A stretch of 64,000 bases of DNA, taken from positions 1,676,501 to 1,740,500 of the forward strand of contig CM034104.1 in assembly GCA_019914945.1 (NCBI GenBank), read 5' to 3'. The notes beneath the pieces were generated by a model. It saw nothing but the letters and a program-made list of their open reading frames with translations. It did not search any database and was not told where the DNA came from. Both the position numbers and the translations under genes were made by a program. Within the stretch, counting starts at the first letter, position 1. Every line of letters begins with the position of its first letter. Source of the stretch: Typha latifolia. Taxonomy: Eukaryota > Streptophyta > Magnoliopsida > Poales > Typhaceae. Below, one piece after another: positions 1-12,600 of the stretch.

Positions 1-462
1 GAAGAAACTACCGATCTGGTCCTTGACCTGGAAATGGTAAGTGAAATTTTTCCCCGGCGGGATCGGGCAGTTCGTCCCGTACATCCCGTCCTGCCACGAG
101 TTCTTCCTCTGCTGGATTCCATTCCTACATATATATATCAAACCATGATCATCGATTACACATACGTAAAATCTTAGCATATAAATGTTTAACGTATAAA
201 TAGTAGTAGTTATGAACCAGGAGAGGAGGAAGGGTTGGTCCAGATGGTTGAAGACATTGATGACGATGTTGTTGTTGGTTGTGGAGTTGATGTTCGGCCC
301 GGGGAACTGCCCATTGATAAGAATACCCTGCTGAGGAACGCCCAGAGGAGCGATCGTGCCATAAGTGACGTTCCACGTGAAGTAGAGATACGGGTCCTCG
401 GCACGGACCGCCGAGAGACCCACCAGAGATAAGAGCACCAAAACCACAGTCGCCGGTGACAT
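1..462 (-). CDS. SKU5-similar (SKS) multicopper-oxidase-like protein, 5' part
   Basis: This is the 5' end of a gene that runs off the left edge. Exon 1 is 218-462 and exon 2 is 1-124 (partial), joined by a GT-AG intron with a phase-2 junction giving W-N-G-I-Q-Q. Residues 1-21 look like a secretion signal (hydrophobic, ending AVRA). EDPYLYFTWNVTYGT and the GIQQRKNSWQDG stretch then follow, as in the first cupredoxin domain of the SKU5/SKS family (also called L-ascorbate oxidase homologues or pollen Bp10-like). In true ascorbate oxidases the matching motif is HWHGI, with copper-ligand histidines; here it reads SWNGI, so the histidines are missing, as is usual for SKS proteins. Family knowledge suggests a secreted or GPI-anchored wall protein acting in directional growth or pollen. 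The start was chosen because it gives the signal peptide. A (GT)n tract lies at 489-510, and a TATAAAAA on the minus strand near 665-673 may be the TATA box. Confidence 0.85.
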   Translation of the reverse strand, partial: MSPATVVLVLLSLVGLSAVRAEDPYLYFTWNVTYGTIAPLGVPQQGILINGQFPGPNINSTTNNNIVINVFNHLDQPFLLSWFITTTIYTLNIYMLRFYVCVIDDHGLIYICRNGIQQRKNSWQDGMYGTNCPIPPGKNFTYHFQVKDQIGSFF

Positions 463-811
463 CTCTCTTCCTCTTCCTCTTCCTTTTCGTGTGTGTGTGT
501 GTGTGTGTGTAATCTTCTTCTTTAATATCGAATTAGCGAGAGGGCATTGGAAGATCCCGGCTAGCTTTTAAAAAGAGTTGAGAAATATGGGCTAGCGATC
601 GAGATAAAGAGACCAGAAGGCCAACCGGGTAACGTCGAGGCGTTGTGCGGTGGTCGTAGAAGCCTTTTTATAAGGAGTTTTAAGGAAGAAGGTGTTTTAG
701 ACCACAGAGAGTTTGTTCAAAACTTTTCTCCCCATCACCCATTTATCCATGGATTGCGGGGTTATTATTCTTCATGCATGTTTAGAAGATGAGCTACGTT
801 GTCGGAGAAGG

Positions 812-814
<3 letters not shown>

Positions 815-886
<72 letters not shown>
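815..886. repeat. Compound (CT)n(TA)n microsatellite
   Basis: About 24 CT units run directly into about 12 TA units. The tract lies in the divergent spacer upstream of the SKS-like gene and is likely length-polymorphic. Confidence 0.95.
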
Positions 887-892
<6 letters not shown>

Positions 893-1486
893 TGATTAAG
901 TTTGACCTATTCTCAGCGGTATGATAGCTTTAGTTGTAGTTGTAGCAAGTTGGAGAAAGTTAAAGAACTTAAACTATTTTAATCTCTTAGAACTCGGACA
1001 GTGGAGATTAACGTAAAATTAAGGTAAAATTGTAAATTACACACTATATTTTAAATATTTTGTGTGCTTTAACACTCGTCATTTACCTATTTGTTGTTTG
1101 AGTACTCCATTTTGCTTATAATTTTCATATGACATCGTGCTCTTATTTTTATATAATCTGTGAATGAATTTAAAATATATTTCTAGGTCATTTTCTAATC
1201 TAACCCTACTGACTAAATTTAGTAAAATGCCCTTAAAAAAGATTTTCTTGAAGAAATATGGGTTAAAAGTGAAAAAGAAGGGTCAAATTACAAATAGCTA
1301 AGACTGAGTGTGATCACAAAATCATTAAAATATGTAGTATATAATTGACATTTCCTAGAAAATTGAAGCACTCTTGATTATGATATGGCTATTGAGCTGA
1401 GCTGCACACTTAGGACTCATGTCAACAACCAACTAAGCCGCCAAAACAGACTAAAAGTAGAAGAAAGATGCACATCAGTTCTTCTC

Positions 1487-1493
1487 TATATAC
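1487..1493 (+). promoter_or_regulatory. Probable TATA box of the tau GST gene
   Basis: TATATAC sits about 24-30 bases upstream of the first plausible start codon at 1517. If transcription begins at the usual distance from a TATA box, the leader is only a few bases long, or translation begins at the second ATG (1526). The open frame does extend upstream to an ATG at 1385, but that part lies before this TATA box and matches nothing in the GST fold. Confidence 0.45.
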
Positions 1494-1516
1494 GCTTTGG
1501 GACAAAGAACATTTCC

Positions 1517-2294
1517 ATGGCAGCAATGGAGGAGAAAGAAGTGAAGTTATTTGGAATATGGTCAAGCCCATATGTTCACAGAGTACAATGGGCATTGAGA
1601 ATTAAGGGAGTCCAATATGACTACATCGAAGAAGATCTCTCCAACAAGAGCCCTTTGCTATTAGAGTTCAATCCTGTGCACAAGAAGGTTCCAGTGCTCG
1701 TCTACAAAGGAAAACCGATCGCCGAATCGTTGATCATCCTTGAATTCATCGAGGAGACGTGGAAGAACAATCCGATCTTGCCTGAGGATCCTTACGATCG
1801 CGCCATGGCTCGTTTTTGGGCAAAATTTGGGACAGATAAGGTACAGAGTTGTGGTTGAGTTCTTGTACATATAGCTTCAAATATTATTTGTAGCCTTCTT
1901 TACCTTCAATTCTGATTTAGAATCTATGCTGCAGTTGTCACCTCCTCTTTGGCAAGTTTTCATTTCACAAGGGAAAGAGCAAGAGGAAGCTCATACAGCA
2001 GCCACTGAGAACCTGATGGTCTTAGAGCAAGAGCTCGAAGGGAAGAAGTTTTTCAGTGGAGAAAGAATTGGATTCGTAGATATATCCCTCGGCTGGATGG
2101 CACACAGTATTCCAATTCAGGAGGAAATTACCAAGTTGAAGATGATCACGGAGGAGAAATTTCCATTGCTGTCTGCATGGATGGAAGCTTTTATAAGTTC
2201 ACCACTAGTTCGAGATTATCTGCCACCTAGAGACAAATTGCTCCTCAGGTGTCAAGCCATTCGTGAAGACTTATTGGCAAAGAAGAACGGATGA
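1517..2294 (+). CDS. Tau-class glutathione S-transferase (GSTU)
   Basis: Two exons, 1517-1840 and 1935-2294, with a phase-0 intron (AAG|GTACAG to CTGCAG|TTG), encode 227 aa, the normal tau-class size. The N-terminal thioredoxin-like domain carries WSSPYVHRV, where Ser17 before Pro18 is the expected catalytic serine. KKVPVL (residues 56-61) and ESLII (70-74) line the glutathione site. The second exon gives the helical C-terminal domain with the hydrophobic substrate pocket. The intron lies where tau GSTs usually have theirs. The family conjugates glutathione to electrophiles such as herbicides and stress metabolites in the cytosol; the natural substrate cannot be read from sequence. The gene converges on the CCCH gene downstream. 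ATG 1517 or 1526 is preferred over 1385 because only these sit after the TATA box and match the family N-terminus. Confidence 0.93.
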
Positions 2295-4087
2295 ACAGTT
2301 GAACATAAGATGTAGTAGTACCCTCTTGTTTAAATTTGTGTAACAAAGATATAATCTATGTTTCAGTGCAACCAATGAGCAAACTACGTACTTCTCACGA
2401 AATTTCAACTGGATTGCCAATTACAATTCGATTTACTGTCTCAAAAGCAGCATGCCCAGTAACAAGACCTATGTTTGCTGCCCAGTTAGAAGCCAATGTT
2501 TAATGGGTCGGTCGTTTTCAAGATCAGACATTAGCACGTGAAATATATCTACGATGTAAAGAATCTAATTTTGTTTATACAAACATATGATTGATCTCGT
2601 TACAAATTGAAGAACTAAATGCCTCCTTCCTCGCAAGTTCCAAGTTGGACCAATTAAAAGTTGAATCAAAGTATAGTGGGTCTCCTTTATTCAGGTGAAT
2701 TTGGGGACTCTAGTAGATTAAAGCTTCCCCTATAGTATATGCATAAATATATGAAAAGAAACATAAGGATCTATATACAGAAGAGTATTGATGTTGTTTA
2801 GGACCACAACTTATCTGGCGACCATGTGATCCATCCTATTAAATTAAGCAAGCCAAGAGAAAGACCACTTGATGACACAACTCCTGCCAACAAAAGGATG
2901 AGGGGCTCTAAGAGAAAGATAAGAGCAAGAGACAGCGATTTGGTAACGACCACTAATATTTTTTTTTGGCCTCCATTTTATATAGGAAAAGCGATCATTT
3001 TTACACCCTGCAATATACCTTGCAAACTACACGATATAACTTTAGTACAATGGGAAAAATAAAGCGGAGGAGGAGGGAATGGAAGCATGCCAAGCCCTTT
3101 AAGGTGTCTCATTTTTCTCCCTCAAGTCTCCTCTTTAATGTACAAGGTTATCTTTGTCTTTGTTGGTTAGATTCTCCTCCCAAAGAAGAAGGGGGTAGGT
3201 AAAAGCACAGGATAAAAGAGTTGCAGCAAGATAGATGGGGAGTGGCAATACTTTGTTGTTGCTTTCATTTCCATTTCTTTGTCTCCTACAGTGAAATATT
3301 ACAAAAGTAAAAAAAAAAAAAGTAAAAAAAAAACAAAGGGAAAGCAGGTGAGAGGGGGTGGGGGGGGGTGGGGAAAGAAGGTACATGACTACATAGGCAA
3401 GGACAGTAAGGTAATGGTCCTGGGTGATGATTCCAATTGATTCCCACTCTTCCACCAGTGTGGTCCTATCCCCTCTCTCTTCTCTCTCTTTCTTTCTCTC
3501 TCTGCAGTCCTGTCTGAGATCAGTTTTGCTTTTGTCTGTTCTCTCATCACTTCATCAGTTTGGGTGTCTGTATGCAAATAGTTTGACAGTATTTGGTAGA
3601 TTGCTAGGTAGCTCTGGCTAACAGTAACAGTAGAAGAGTAAACTATTGTATGCTGTATACTAGTTGGAAGTAGATAGATGGTAAAATTGAAAGCTCCTTC
3701 CCTCTCCTGCTCTTTATTTCACCCTTTTACTCCTCTTAAATTCAGCAGCAGATATCATTATGGGTAGGGAGAGGGGGTAAAGGAAGGATGATGAAGGCCC
3801 TAAGCTAAAGTAAAACTAAAGATAAGAATAAAGGTAACCTATAAAGCTACAGTAAGTAGTATCCCTTTGTTTTTCTCTTTTCTCTCCTATTTTGTTAAAC
3901 CTTTTTTCCTCCAGTGCTGATCATCCTGCCACATAAAACAACAATAACAGAACAATCAAAGTTTTGGCAGAACATATTATAATATGCATCATTATTGAGG
4001 TGCTGATTGCATACTAGTAGGAAAAGACTTTCTTACTTCATCTGGGAGAGAGAAGGAAAGCCTCCCTCCTTTCCTTCCCCACTGTAT
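2295..4087. other. Convergent spacer, 3' flanks of the GST and CCCH-RRM genes
   Basis: I see no gene. The left part holds the 3' flank of the GST gene; the right part (about 3700-4087) is the likely 3' UTR of the minus-strand CCCH gene. CT-rich tracts lie around 3466-3505 and purine/G runs around 3308-3375. Short open frames on both strands here are low-complexity and not supported. Confidence 0.5.
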
Positions 4088-6676
4088 TCACATCCCAATG
4101 GCTCCATGACCAGATGAGAACCTAATAACACCACCACCCATGCATGCAACTAATAAGGCAATGATATAACTTTCTGGGGTCTTTGAACTTAGTTCTCTGA
4201 GCACAGCACTGTACCTGGGCATTTGGAAGAAGCAAGAGTTGTAGGAGGCCAGGTCAAGAGTGGAAGTGGGAGGTATCAGTGTAGAAGCCATGAGATGGCT
4301 GATGTTGTTGCTTTGAGGGGCTTCAGTAGGCAGTGCTGTGGAAAAGGAGTCCCCTATCAAAGAAGCTTTGGTAGGTGAAGCGAAGGGGCTATCAGGCAAA
4401 TTGTGCTCCAAACCACTGCCATTGTGCCAAATGCAGCAAAAGATTAACAAAAGAATAAACAAGAACCGTTCTTTCCTCCCTCTCCTTTCCCAGTAGCTTT
4501 ATTAGGAGGCAGTAAGTAGTGGAGTCAGGAGGGGAAAAGAAAAGGGGAGGAAAAAAACAGTTGCTTTTCTTTTCTTTCTTGAAGAACATAATTTATTAGC
4601 TTAATTACCTTTCTTGGGTATCACAATCTACATTGGTTGTTGCCTCACCAGAAGATTCCTCCTTAAGAGCAGAGTTGACTGCCTGAGAGCTATCAGGCTC
4701 TTGTGAATCTGCAGTAGATGCAGCAGCAGCAGCAGCAGAGGGGCCTGTGGTCACAGCAGCTGCACAACTACTCAGCTTCTTATCTATTAACAGAAAGGAA
4801 AAGAGAAGTTATTATTAAGTTCCATTATTTAACTCCTCATTAAAAGAGACTTCCTTTCTTCTACAAATCCAAAGGGTTTAGGCTGGGATTGGATTTAGCT
4901 AAAGCTGACCTTGGTTCATGGTATCTTCTAAGTTGTTGCTGCCAGTTATCTTGTCATCATTAACAGCAGGAGCTGTGGTAGCCGTGGGAATTGCAATGGT
5001 GGGGGAATTGAGATGGTTTCTAGTCTTGAGGTCAAGAAGCTGGAGGCCCATGAATCGCCTTCTTTGTAGCTCAATTGCTTGCTGCAGCTCTGCAGCTTGC
5101 TGCTGCTCCTCAAGCTTCTTTCTCAGAAGAGCCTCTTGGTTACTGCTAGTACTGTACAACAACCTTGTTCCTGCCCGATTATTTCACCCAAAAAATGAGT
5201 CATTTTAGACAAATTGAACAAAACCTAAGTAAATTTTGAGACTCACCAAGTTGGGGCAACTCAAAGGGATCTCTGGCGTCGAGTAATCCAGTGGGAGTTG
5301 AACACCCAGAGAAGTCACCCCTCTCTGGTTGCTGCTGCTGCTTCCTGCAACAAAAAGGAAGAACACAAGCATTGGGTTAACGAGGACGTTGGTTTTGAGA
5401 AAAGGAGAGAACTTGGGGCAAAGAGTAGTGCCTGTACTTGTCGGGGACTTTGCCCTTCTCCTTGTAAGGCTTGACGAGAACTCTTGCATCACAAACGAAA
5501 TGGGGGTTTCCCTTAGCAAGAATAACCTTCACCGTCTCAGGGTAAACAAAGGTGACGAACCCAAACATCCTCTTCTGCTGGTATGGTATCCTCACATCCT
5601 GTACTGGCCCATAGATACTTCAAACACAAAAATTAGTCATTAGATTAGAGAAGACCAACTCGGTTTTCATTCTGTCATTTCGTCGAACATCTACCTGAAG
5701 TAGTTCGAAACGTCTTCTTCCCTAAAAGTACTGTCTGCCGGAAAGGTGAGATAGATTTGTCTCGACCCGGGATTCGCCAATCCGGCGGCAAGGTCGCTCC
5801 TTTCTATACGAGGAGATCGCGCCATGAATTTATGTCCTTCGTCACCTCCAAGCATCATTGCCGCCGCGGCTGCTGCTGCCGTCCTGTTCGATTTCGATCA
5901 AGGAATTAAAGAAAAGCACACAAAGATGAGACCTTTATAGCAGAAAGATGCTACCTTTGGCTCTCATTCTGCTGCTGCTGAAGTAGAAAGTTGACGCCTT
6001 TATTCGGTGTCGATGAAGGCGACAGCGGCGAGTAAGGTAAAGCCGAGGCCATGAGCTCCATCTTCTCCTCGGGCAAACCATGAAGAAATCGGCAACTAGT
6101 ACCATTCTTGCAGTAGCCTCTCGCGAAGTAAAGGCATGGCTTCCAACCCAACCCAGCATCCGAGCCGAGGCAGAGGTCGGTAACGGAGCAGCTCCGGCGA
6201 TGCTGGGAGCCAAGATTTGCCCCCCAATCCGAGTAAAAGATGGGACTTTGGAGCTGGAACTCCTCGTAGAAAGGGGAACCCACTTGGTTTCTCGGACTTA
6301 TGAGCTCATTCGAGCTATGGATTTCGTCTAGGCCTCCATTGGCGACGTTGGTACTGGTGACCGTCCTCGAGAACGGCTGCGGCGGAGCCCACGAGGTTGG
6401 GGAAGGAAGGGAACCGAGAAGCTGTGAAGAGGAGTTCTGCCTCGAGAGTAGGAAATGGGAGGAGGAAGAAGGAGGAGGAGGAGAAAGGAGGGAGAGGTCT
6501 TTCCGGGCTTTGAGGATTACGGAGTGGAGCAAAGATTCTGGACCAAAGGCGAGGCGAATCATCTCCTTCTCGCTGTGTTCCTGGACGAGAAGGAAGCCCA
6601 TGATCTTGGCGGCGTTGTCTGGGTCCAGAGATTGGATTCTGGAGAAGACCACCTTGGTTGCCTCATAGGCATCCAT
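4088..6676 (-). CDS. CCCH zinc-finger and RRM RNA-binding protein (AtC3H46/C3H53 type)
   Basis: Eight exons on the minus strand: 5955-6676, 5695-5883, 5432-5617, 5247-5344, 4910-5170, 4609-4783, 4215-4415 and 4088-4121. They total 1866 nt (621 aa) and stay in frame. A helical N-terminal segment (1-60) precedes a Ser/Pro linker. One CCCH finger of spacing C-X7-C-X5-C-X3-H lies at residues 181-199 ([19 protein letters not shown]). The RRM follows on exons 2-3, with RNP2-like QIYLTF and RNP1-like [10 protein letters not shown] Gln/Leu/Arg-rich coiled segment ([20 protein letters not shown]) and a Ser/Ala tail come next. This order is that of the plant CCCH-RRM family, thought to bind RNA in nucleus or cytoplasm; targets are unknown. 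The last 34-nt exon gives the family-like end [13 protein letters not shown]; reading through its intron gives an unrelated tail. The exon-3 donor is unusual (see findings). Confidence 0.9.
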
Positions 6677-9600
6677 GGAGAGAGAAGAGAGCGAAGAAAG
6701 AGAACAAAGCTGAGAGAGTTTTGGAGCACTTCACCCACTCTGTATTCTTCCTTCTTTGCTCCCCCTTCTCTTTACTTTATGGTTGGAGAAGAGGAAAGGA
6801 AAAGAAGAAAGAGGAAAGAAGAAAGTTAGCTATTTGGATGTTGCTCTTAAAAAGAAGGAAGAAAGGGAGGAAGGATAAGAGAAGAAAGGGAAGAGAAACC
6901 CAAAAAAGATAACACAAGAAAAAAAAAACCCAATAGTTCCTGCCAACTATGAATTAAGTACCCTTCCAAAAACAAAATTAAATACTCCTCTATATATCTA
7001 CTTAATACTTACTCAGCTGATAAGTGGGGGGGAAAAAATCACAGCTTCATTTGTAATCCTTCTTTCTTCACCGAGGGATGAAGGTGGTCTCTCTCCTTTT
7101 TATCTCTCTCCATCTGCTCACTATAACTGGCCAAAATGGTGGAAGAGGAGGAGGTGGGTAAGAATCCAGATCTGCTAAAATAGAGCAGGGTATCTTGCTC
7201 TCTCTGTCTGTCTGTCTGTCTCTCTCTCTCCCCCCTAACTCCTAAGCCATAATTTGCTTAATTGGGTCCCCTCAGCTCTCTCCCTGCTGTTAGTGCTCCT
7301 GGCCCTCTCACTGAGTAACATCATATTTAGGTTAATCTACAACTACTACACTCTAATCAAAGTGAGATAAAGTTCAAACCGAGTGTTAGTGCTGCTGGCC
7401 CAAAGGTCCCAATTAACTTTGTCCAAGTTTCTCTCTTTATATCTAGGAAAGCATAGTAATATTGGTATAAAAATGATGGATGGTTTGAATTCACCCTCTC
7501 AATCATCATTTTCCTAGTTCACCATAATGGATGCATGCAAACATGGGAGTCCTTCCTCTTCGTTGATTCATATGTAAATGATGGTTCCCTTTGAATACAA
7601 AAAGAAAAGAAAAGGAAAGAAAATTCTCTCCCACTTTCACTCCCTCTCCCCCTCTCCCCCTCTCTCTCCCTCTTTCCTACTACTAGTCCCTCAGCTTTCA
7701 GTCTTTCTACTGCTTCCTCTTGGGAAGGGCTAACTTATGCCACTCACTGCTCTCTCTCTCTCTCTCCACCGCATGCATGGAAGCTCAGGAGTGGGCACAA
7801 CCTTTTGGGTGGGGCTGAGGTGGGACCAGAATAGGACTAGTCGACATTAAAGCAGGAGGAAAGGTACTTAAGCTGTCAGATCACCTCACATGGGGGATGT
7901 GGTCACCTCCTCCTCATCCTCCTCCTCCTCCTCCTCCTCTTCTTCTTCCTCCTCTTCCTCTTCTTCCTCAAAAGCCACAAGAATGTGATCTCAGAGGCAG
8001 CCAAATGCCACTGTACCAATCTCTGCAATTCCTCCTAACACACACACACACGCTCACCCCCACCACTCACGTGCGCCTGGCCTTGGCACGTGGGAGCAAT
8101 CCGAGGTGGCGTGCTGAGGTGGAGGTGCCATCACTGTGGGAGAGCAAAGCTAAATGGGTGTTGGGAATTGGGAAGTTTGGTTTTGTTGAAGAAGGAATTT
8201 GGGGGGTTGAAGAAGACTATCCTTCCTAGTTTTAGACCAAACTAAGTGGAATAACTCGAGTCACTCTCAACCTAAATTTATGAGGAGAATTTCTAACTTA
8301 TACTTCCAGTAAATGTGAATAATCTAGATAGTTATTTAATTTGTCTTCCCATTATAGATATTATTGTTCTCTAATAACAACTTAAATTTTTAGAAATGGT
8401 ATTATAATAGAACCTGAATTTGAACTTTGATATGCCCATCTTTTATTAAATTATAAAAATGTCAATTTATTTAAATTAAGTCTACACTATCGACCTTAGG
8501 CTTTTGTCTAGTTTAATTATGCTTATTTCTTAAATTTACATTTATATTGGTTAAAACTATTACGGTCTTTGGTTGTAAATCAGTATATTGGTATAATAAA
8601 TCATACTGGATGTGACATAAAATAATAAATTTAAGATATATTTTAATAAATGATTAAAATATAGACCAAGGAGAGGAGAGAGAGACGAGAATGATTGAAA
8701 TCACAATTGATTAAAGTTATATATTTTTAAGAGCAAATATAAAATAGTGGATGAAGAGAGAGAAAATTGTAATTAGTTAACTAATATTAAAATAAACTAT
8801 TTATTGAATATAAAATTGGTATAAACTTTACTATACTATAAAAAAGATGTATGTTTATTCCACAATCAAATGAAGGGTATTTACCGGTTTAAGCTTTTAG
8901 AGTAGTAGTATATTATTATAATAATAGATGAAACAACATGCCAAACTTTACTATTACTCATTTTCTTTTGCATCTTATATAGATTGTTTAATGTTTTCTC
9001 TGTTTCTTCTCTAATTTTCTGCCTCTATCTTATATTGATTGTGCTATATGATTAATTATATTCATGTTCATGATAATCGTTACTATTAGCCCTTCTCATG
9101 TTATAGATAGTACTGACTATGACATGCTTTCCGCTTTCTAATGTTTAAAGTACTAGCGAGAAAAAGAAAACATAAGGATGCATCATAAATAACAATGCAT
9201 ATTATAATCTTGTGATGTGATTAATCTATAAGTTATATTCATGTATATGTGATTATTTTAATTATGTCCCCTGTTCAAATTTCTGACCAATTCTCAAATC
9301 TAAACAGTAGCAATGGCCCAATGGAGATGGAGAAGAAGAAGAGAAGAAGAAGAAGAAGAAAAGATTAAGAAGAAGAAGTCCTTGGTTACATAAATTAATC
9401 ATTGAGCAAATGTTTCGAGGAAGCCTTGACAATATTACAATATATCAATTCTTTTTAGGATTGTTTGTCAACCATATTTATTTTCTACAAAGCAGAGTAT
9501 ATTGACTTTAAAATTTTGGCAAAAAATAGAGGCATCCCATAATCCAAACTGAGAATTTCCTAAAGATGTTGATGACTGATTGGATTGTGTGGAGATTTCC

Positions 9601-12600
9601 ATACACCCTCAAATTATAATGCTAACTTGGAAAATTTCATTGGGTCCTCTGCATTTAAGGGATATTGCTTTATGGTTTCAAATGGGAAGTTTTAAATAAC
9701 TTTCAAAGTTTAGGTTATCAAATTCAGGGAGTCACATCGATCCAGCTAGCTACCAATTTTTAAATCTTCATGAAAAATTATATTTATTGGCTTGTCTTAC
9801 TTTCTTTATGAGCCAATTCTATGATATCATGCAGCAAAAGCCATATTAAGGAATAAGAACTATTCGCCAAAAAAATCTTTTAGAGCAAATAGTGCTAGTA
9901 GATGAGCTTTCAACTCTCACAGGGTGGTATAATAAATTAATAATAATCATCATCATCTAGCTCTCTTTATTTTTAGCTTCTTTCTTCTTCATGTAGGTCC
10001 ATAACTCTAATTTGGAGATTAAAAAATAGAAAAGGTTTTCTGTGAATCTTTGTCATTATTATTTGTGTTAGATGAGCTTATTCTTGGAAAGCATATTGGA
10101 CTATTTATTCTTAATCAAATTTGTCGCTACCAAATGGGACCGTTCTTAGTTAATTAATCCAAGTGATGCAAATGGAAGCCCACTAATTAGGCTGGAGATT
10201 AACACAAATCCTTGTCCAAATTCTTATGCAGTAGTTGTTATCCTCTCATGTTAAGATACAAACTGGGGGAAAGGAGTGATCTGCACATTGTTATCCCTGC
10301 CAAGTTATGCTAAATAATTGTCTATCTGAAAAGGATAGAATAAATTGATCAAGTTGTCTTTGATGATGTTATAACAAGCCATAAGCAACTTTCACTGTCA
10401 AAGATGATTAATTATTATACTAATAACCATTTCTTAATCAGGGGTTTTCCTTGATAGTGAACAAAAATATAGTATATAAGACAACTTAATTAACTTGGTG
10501 GTGAGTTAAGAAAGATGATCATTTGAGCACTCTAATGAATTGTGCAATTCTATTCAAACAAAGTGGAAGATTTTTTTCTTCTTCCAAATTTGTCACCATG
10601 ATGGTGGTTGAGGAAAATGAGTAGATACTATAACGAGTAATGTCTATCTATCTAATTAATTAAATGTTGGATGCAACCCTAGTTTCAATGAGTTATTCTT
10701 TTATTAGATATTATTCAATTAAGCTTAAGATTAGAAACAATATAACAAGATTGATACGCAAAAAAAAAAAAAAATATGAAGAGATGATTTAGACGAGCCT
10801 CAAACTTGGTGAACATCAATAATATGTCTAATAACGCATTGTATTAAATCTAAAGAGCAACAAAAAATTAGCAAATAATTCTAAGATAAGGGTCTTTCAC
10901 CACGACCTTATTGAATCCGACTAATATTTAAATAATATGGTACAACAAAACTACGTCGTAAAAGAGGAAAAGAGAAGGAAAAAAAAGAGGCACAGTGCTT
11001 AATTTGCCATCTATTTTGTGATGCTTAATGATTGGGTGTTTAATGAAGTTGAGGATGAATTCCCCAATTGAGGGATAATAGACGTTGGTGCATTTGTTAT
11101 TTGATTTAAGCCTACCAAACCTGCATTAAAGGAATCTTTTTATTAAACAAACTTGACATCAACTTCATCTAACCCTCATATGTTGAGAGTTCTGCAAAGA
11201 GCATCAAAAGTAAACCACCTCACTAATTTATTATGCATCATCATTTATTAAACAATAGCCTAATTATGTCTCTCTCTCTCTCTCTATCTCAATCTCTATC
11301 TCTATCTTTATCTACATGGCTGAGTCAGTGGATCTCATCATCAGTAAGAGTATTCATTTGTCATTTGTGGAGACAAAATGCTGGTCATAGCTAGTAGGGA
11401 AAGTGAAACCAAGGAGGTGGGAGGACCCACCACAAGGTACAATCAAATTGCCTCCATGATTGGCTTTTCTATTCTCACCTCTTTCCTCCTACCACTGTTC
11501 AACTCTCTCTTTCTCTCTCTTTCTCACTCACACTAACACCCAACTCTTCTTCTTTCCACTCACTTTTATGAAGCTGGAGTGCTTGCTTTATACCTCTCTC
11601 TTACACCAAAAGTTGAATCATTTCAGTCTGAATCCAAAATAGACTACTTATTTCTCATGCAAGATTGAATTTGAGTTGTAGTAATAGGTGCTTTATCATG
11701 AGAAGTAAGTGAGGCTTAAGTGGTTGGAACCTTAAACATGGCTGCACATGTGCTACATTGTACATTGTACTGTCCTTTCCTATGAGCAGAACCAAATCTC
11801 AAACTTACAAGCCCACCAATCCCCCACAAGGGATTCAGGTTCCATGTGATACTGTCAGCTCCTGTCTTTTGCACCCATCCCCACCCCTCTCCAAATCCAC
11901 AGTGCCATAGCATTATAACCACATAACTTTTGTGAGGAATTAGTCACAGTAATTGGCTATGTTTTATGTTTGCATTAGCACATTAGCAGAGGAGATGCAT
12001 TCTTCTTAAACTTCAGTCTTCAGCTTGTAGTTGTAGTAGCAGCAGCAGTAGTTTTTAACATTTCTTCAAAACTGCAACAGTGTGTTAGTACAGGTGGGTC
12101 CGAAGAGGGGGGAGTAGAATCAAACTGGCTCGCATGTGGGTATCTGTAGGATTTCATTTGTCACTAGTCCTCTACAAGAACAAAGGTGAAAGGAGCTTTT
12201 CTCCTTTGCTTTTGTTTCTTTTCTTGTGGATTTTGGGTTAAAAGCTGCACATTCTTCTGGGTGTGCACAAAAACTCTTTTGCACGCACGAACGCACGCGC
12301 TTGCTTGCTGCTCCATTTGCACTCTTCTTTTATTCAAGAGTTAATAAGAGAAAGAGAATTAAGAGAAAAGAGGTAGAGATTGAATACAATCTCTGGTAAC
12401 CTCTTCAACGTGCCAATGATGTGTCAATCCATGTCTAAGAAAGGCAGTCCAAAGTTTTCTATCGCGACCCTTAAATTAATCTGCAGATGAGTTCATATCC
12501 TACAACTTTGAGTTTCACATCCCAGATTTTAAATGTCTTTTGTTTATGATCAAAATTAGTCGAAAAGCCTGACAGACTCTGTTCCGATGTCACAATCGCT

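Larger units (their letters stand above)
463..1516. other. Spacer between the SKS-like gene and the GST gene
   Basis: No gene is visible. This divergent spacer holds the (GT)n tract at 489-510 and a compound (CT)n(TA)n microsatellite at 815-886. The AT-rich stretch at about 1010-1310 has a form often seen in decayed short DNA transposons (GTAAATTACACACTAT near one end, AGGGTCAAATTACAAA near the other), but I found no clean target-site duplication. Confidence 0.5.

Noticed and set aside
1385..1516. 44-codon N-terminal extension of the GST
   Set aside because: It lies before the TATA box and does not match the GST fold or a clear transit peptide.
7781..7791. AAGCTCAGGAG, the first 11 bases of miR390
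   Set aside because: The match stops after 11 bases and no hairpin partner was seen.
8560..8895. Possible PIF/Harbinger-type MITE (TTTGGTTGT ... ACAATCAAAT)
   Set aside because: Only short end similarity and no exact TAA/TTA or longer target duplication could be shown.
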